NCBI GenBank assembly: GCA_910589415.1
Contig: OU342635.1
Span: 14,384,001 to 14,448,000, forward strand
Direction of reading: 5' to 3'
DNA length: 64,000 bases
From: Malachius bipustulatus
Lineage: Eukaryota; Arthropoda; Insecta; Coleoptera; Melyridae
In this document: positions 61,215 through 64,000 of the stretch, in pieces
How the letters are laid out: every line of letters begins with the position of its first letter
Position numbering within the stretch: position 1 is the stretch's first letter
Translations under genes and position numbers: made by a program
The notes under the pieces: model-generated
The model's input: only the letters and a program-made list of their open reading frames with translations
The model's database searches: none
Told to the model about the DNA's origin: nothing

Positions 61215-62013
61215 TATACAGAGTGCTTCGTATATAAGAACCGACACAATGCAAATGCATGTAGGGGAACAGGGGAACTCAGAATATGGTGACTTAACGC
61301 AACTTACCGTTATACTAAGTCGCACCCTTGAGAAGTTATAAGCTTGGAATAGAGGGGTTTCAAATTTCTAATAAAATCAATACCTCAGTCTTACTTGAAC
61401 TTAGAAAAACCAAATTTGGTACACATTGTGAGTGTACCAAGATGATGCACCCTTAAATTGTTACAGAATTTTTTAACAGACTTAGGTTCTTTATTTTATG
61501 GAGAACTAAAAATTTGAATCTCTTTTTTCTCTTGTTATTTTTCAAAGCTTTGCCGTTTTCAACTTTTCTTCTTGATGGTCTTGAAGTTTGACATTCAATT
61601 TAAAAGCCAACTTTTGAATTTACCGATTATATTGAATAACACAACTGCAATAAGTGTTTTTAGTTATTCTGGTTTTTATTGAAAACGACAAGGTGTTTTT
61701 GAAAAGTAACAGGAAAAACAAGTTTTAGAATTAAATTCCTCCCAAAATAGAGCAATAATTTCTTAAATCGACCAACGAATTAAAAAATTATGTAACATTT
61801 TAAGGGATCATCATCCCTTATCAACCCTTTAAAATGCTACAGTTATATTTAACTCTACTTACTGTCGATGAATGCTCTTGGTACACTCACAACTTTGGTA
61901 AACTGTACCAAATTAGGTTTCACTAAGTTCAAGTATAATCACCTGGGTTCCCCTACACGCCTGTTGTACGTTGCTGTTATCTGTCTTCGTTGTTATGCGA
62001 AACACCCTGTATA
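61215..62013. repeat. CAGGGTG element carrying an inserted foldback
   Basis: The outer ends TATACAGAGTGCTTCGTATA and TATGCGAAACACCCTGTATA are inverted repeats. Only about 100 bp of outer element remain, because 61261-61956 is a separate hairpin with its own ends. Confidence 0.5.
61261..61956. repeat. Foldback element, GTAGGGGAAC ends
   Basis: GTAGGGGAACAGGGGAACTC at the left and GGGTTCCCCTAC at the right are inverted; inward, AAACCAAATTTGGTACACAT pairs with CTGTACCAAATTAGGTTTC, and GAGTGTACCAAGA pairs with TCTTGGTACACTC. About 700 bp, no coding sequence. Confidence 0.75.
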
Positions 62014-63214
62014 GAACAGACATGATGACTTTGGAACAGTAGGTATAGTAGGTACTTAGTACTTTCACATAATTTCTATCATGATTCAGCAATGATAAAA
62101 TATTTGACGCCGTTTGTGTTGGTAGAAAAATTTAAGCAAAAATGTTTTTTTTTATAACTTTAGAAACATCTTCAATGTTTCTGAATTTTTTAAATTCTCC
62201 TAATGGTTGTAAAATTCTTTCAACCTGCTATATAATTATTATAGTCTGAACTCTAAGGGAGAAACTTACACTTTAACTCCCTAAATATTCTACGTATCTA
62301 ACACTAACTGCATTCACCAAGTTCACTGGAGACAAAGTGTATTTTTCGGAAACTCGATTATTTAATTCCTAAGCGCATTTTCATAACATCACGAAAATAG
62401 GCTATAAGAATTCTGCTCTGTTGTGAGGCGTTATTTCGTTAAATACTGTCCCCATAACATTTCCTTACAATATTAAAGTAATTCCAAGTAGTTGTAGGAC
62501 TTTAGCTTTTAATATGATAATCGCCGTCGTAACCAAGACACGGGGATTCAAGTATACTCAAACTGACATTTGTAAGTTACGGAAACAAATCCAGGTATTA
62601 GAATCTGGAATGAATTAAATGCTGTTTGCATTACAGGAAATATGCCTTCTGGCAAATAAAGATGCTGGACTCACCTTGAATAAAATTTCTGTGTTGTGTT
62701 CATTTCATTTACATAAACATATTATAAGCAACATTATGATTTTGTTTGTTTCTACCTACTTTTAAAATATTTACTTTTCACACTAACACTATGGCTAAGA
62801 TTCTTGCTATTTCAATATGATGTGTATGAAATTAGCACTAGCGCCGCCATTTTGGAATCAATTAGAAAAGTATATACTACGCGATGTGCCTAAGATGTGC
62901 TACACGTAAATACAATTATTTACACTGTAAGCACTTGAACTAAGTTACACTTGAAAACACCGTTCTTACGTTTTTTTTTTCTAGAAAAATGCAACTTGGG
63001 CTGTAAGCTCCTGTTGTCTTTCCATAGATTTTGCCTTTGAGAGAAAAATATCAATAAAGAATTTTGGGATTTTTATGCAGAAATTTTTTTTCTCACATAG
63101 ATACATTACATTTCATATACAGACCTTCATCAGACTACATTCCTGTGTATTTTAGTGTGGGGTCACGAAAAAGTGGTTTTCCAAAATTCACCTGCCCACG
63201 ATATAATATATATA
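62014..63214. other. No gene recognised
   Basis: AT-rich DNA. I see no conserved exon, repeat family member or regulatory signal that I can support. Confidence 0.35.
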
Positions 63215-63799
63215 TACAGTGTGTATCAGCTCGATTTAGACAAAGGTAAGGGCCGTGTAGGTCTCGTCAAGACGAAACGTTTTTTTATTTGAAGTTTTTG
63301 GATTTGGACCTTCGTTGCGGAAATATGGCCGACTTCCGGTTTTTAGTTTTTTGGCTCCAGTTTCGGCATTTTTAGGTTCTCGCCAAAACTGAAACTAGTT
63401 TTGGAAACTCCTTAGCTTCAGTTACAACTTTCATATTGAAGTCAAGGTTCTATCTCTGTTGGATTCAAAATCTTAATTTTTCAATTTGATTCAATTTGAA
63501 TTGATTCAAATACTTAAAATTTAAAGTCTTGGGCATGTCGCCATTTTGAATCCAACAAAGATAGAACCTTGACTTCAATATGAAAGTTGTAACTGAAGCT
63601 AAGGAGTTTCCAAAACTAGTTTCAGTTTGGGCGAGAACCTAAAAATGCCGAAACTGGAGCCCAAAAACTAAAAATCGGAAGTCGGCCATATTTCCGCAAC
63701 GAAGGTCCAAATCCAAAAACGTCAAATAAAAAAACGTTTCGTCTTGACAAGACCTACACGGCCCTTACCGTTGTCTAAATCGAGCTGGTACACCTTGTA
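63215..63799. repeat. Foldback element, TACAGTGTGTATCAGCTCG ends
   Basis: The arms (about 265 bp each) are very similar: AGCTCGATTTAGACAAAGGT pairs with ACCGTTGTCTAAATCGAGCT, and GAAACTAGTTTTGGAAACTC pairs with GAGTTTCCAAAACTAGTTTC. The short AT-rich centre is near 63500. It lies just before the retroelement tail at 63815. Confidence 0.85.
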
Positions 63800-63814
63800 T
63801 TTATATATTTATAT

Positions 63815-64000
63815 ATTTATTATTTATTAAATTATGAATGTAGTTTTACTACCAACCATGTACATAATACTAACTGTGAAATGGATTTTGAAAATATTAA
63901 GATATTAGAAACAGAAAGTAATCTTTTTAAAAGACAATTTTTAGAAATGTGTCACATAAATGAAAATATCGATAACTGTATAAATTTAAAATCAGATATA
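63815..64000 (+). mobile_element. C-terminal part of a GIY-YIG/Penelope-like retroelement, cut by the window edge
   Basis: One open frame runs to the last base: TNHVHNTNCEMDFENIKILE, then TESNLFKRQFLEMCHI. A histidine, then DFENIKIL, then KRxFLEM..I is the pattern I know from the last part of GIY-YIG endonucleases of Penelope-like elements. The N-terminal part is not visible upstream, where the foldback at 63215-63799 sits; it may have interrupted the element. Confidence 0.5.

Noticed and set aside
60978..61292. 104-aa open frame with a hydrophobic start, resembling a small secreted protein
   Set aside because: Its second half runs into the CAGGGTG element at 61215 and the hairpin at 61261; no conserved protein pattern, no supporting splice sites.
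1..64000. tRNA, rRNA, CRISPR, bacterial promoters or terminators
   Set aside because: Scanned by eye; nothing with the required structure was found, and the gene architecture is eukaryotic.

Overview
The window is a piece of a eukaryotic nuclear genome, almost certainly an insect. Genes are split by short GT-AG introns, the DNA is AT-rich, and proteins such as a WRPW-tailed HES factor and a calcitonin/DH31-type peptide receptor fit an arthropod. A beetle is my guess from the abundance of foldback elements with CAGGGTG ends, but the order is not proven. No bacterial-type operons, CRISPR arrays, rRNA or tRNA genes were seen.

Five host genes can be assembled exon by exon. (1) 195-947 (+): HES-family bHLH repressor ending in WRPW, without an obvious Orange domain. 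(2) 13547-29187 (+): eight-exon SLC10-family (sodium/bile-acid cotransporter-like) membrane protein, 449 aa, with introns of 8.6 and 5.0 kb full of transposons. (3) 30047-38579 (+): ten-exon class B GPCR, calcitonin/DH31 receptor-like, 389 aa. (4) 38925-40351 (+): five-exon tetraspanin, 263 aa, only 346 bp behind the receptor. (5) 40611-43237 (-): five-exon Arfrp1 GTPase, 202 aa, tail-to-tail with the tetraspanin (259 bp gap). Genes 3-5 form a compact cluster of membrane and Golgi-traffic genes; nothing shows that they act together. A possible signal-peptide first exon of a sixth gene lies at 57551-57607.

Most of the rest is transposon debris. The most interesting piece is a 4.8-kb DNA transposon (17342-22158) inside SLC10 intron 2. 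It has inverted ends, an AATT target duplication, subterminal GGCCTA/TAGGCCC motifs and a multi-exon minus-strand gene with a DUF7869-like, presumed RNase H-like domain (a Sola-type transposon is my best guess). That gene is broken by a frameshift and by a second 1-kb element built of GGACGTCC arrays. Other elements: a piggyBac-type MITE with TTAA ends (26768-27383), at least nine foldback/hairpin elements (one at 36330-37188 nearly perfect), a three-copy MITE, three LINE fragments, two Ty3/gypsy integrase fossils, a mariner-like fossil (58379-59670), LTR candidates and a GIY-YIG/Penelope-like tail at the right edge. From 47.8 to 64 kb I found no firm host gene.
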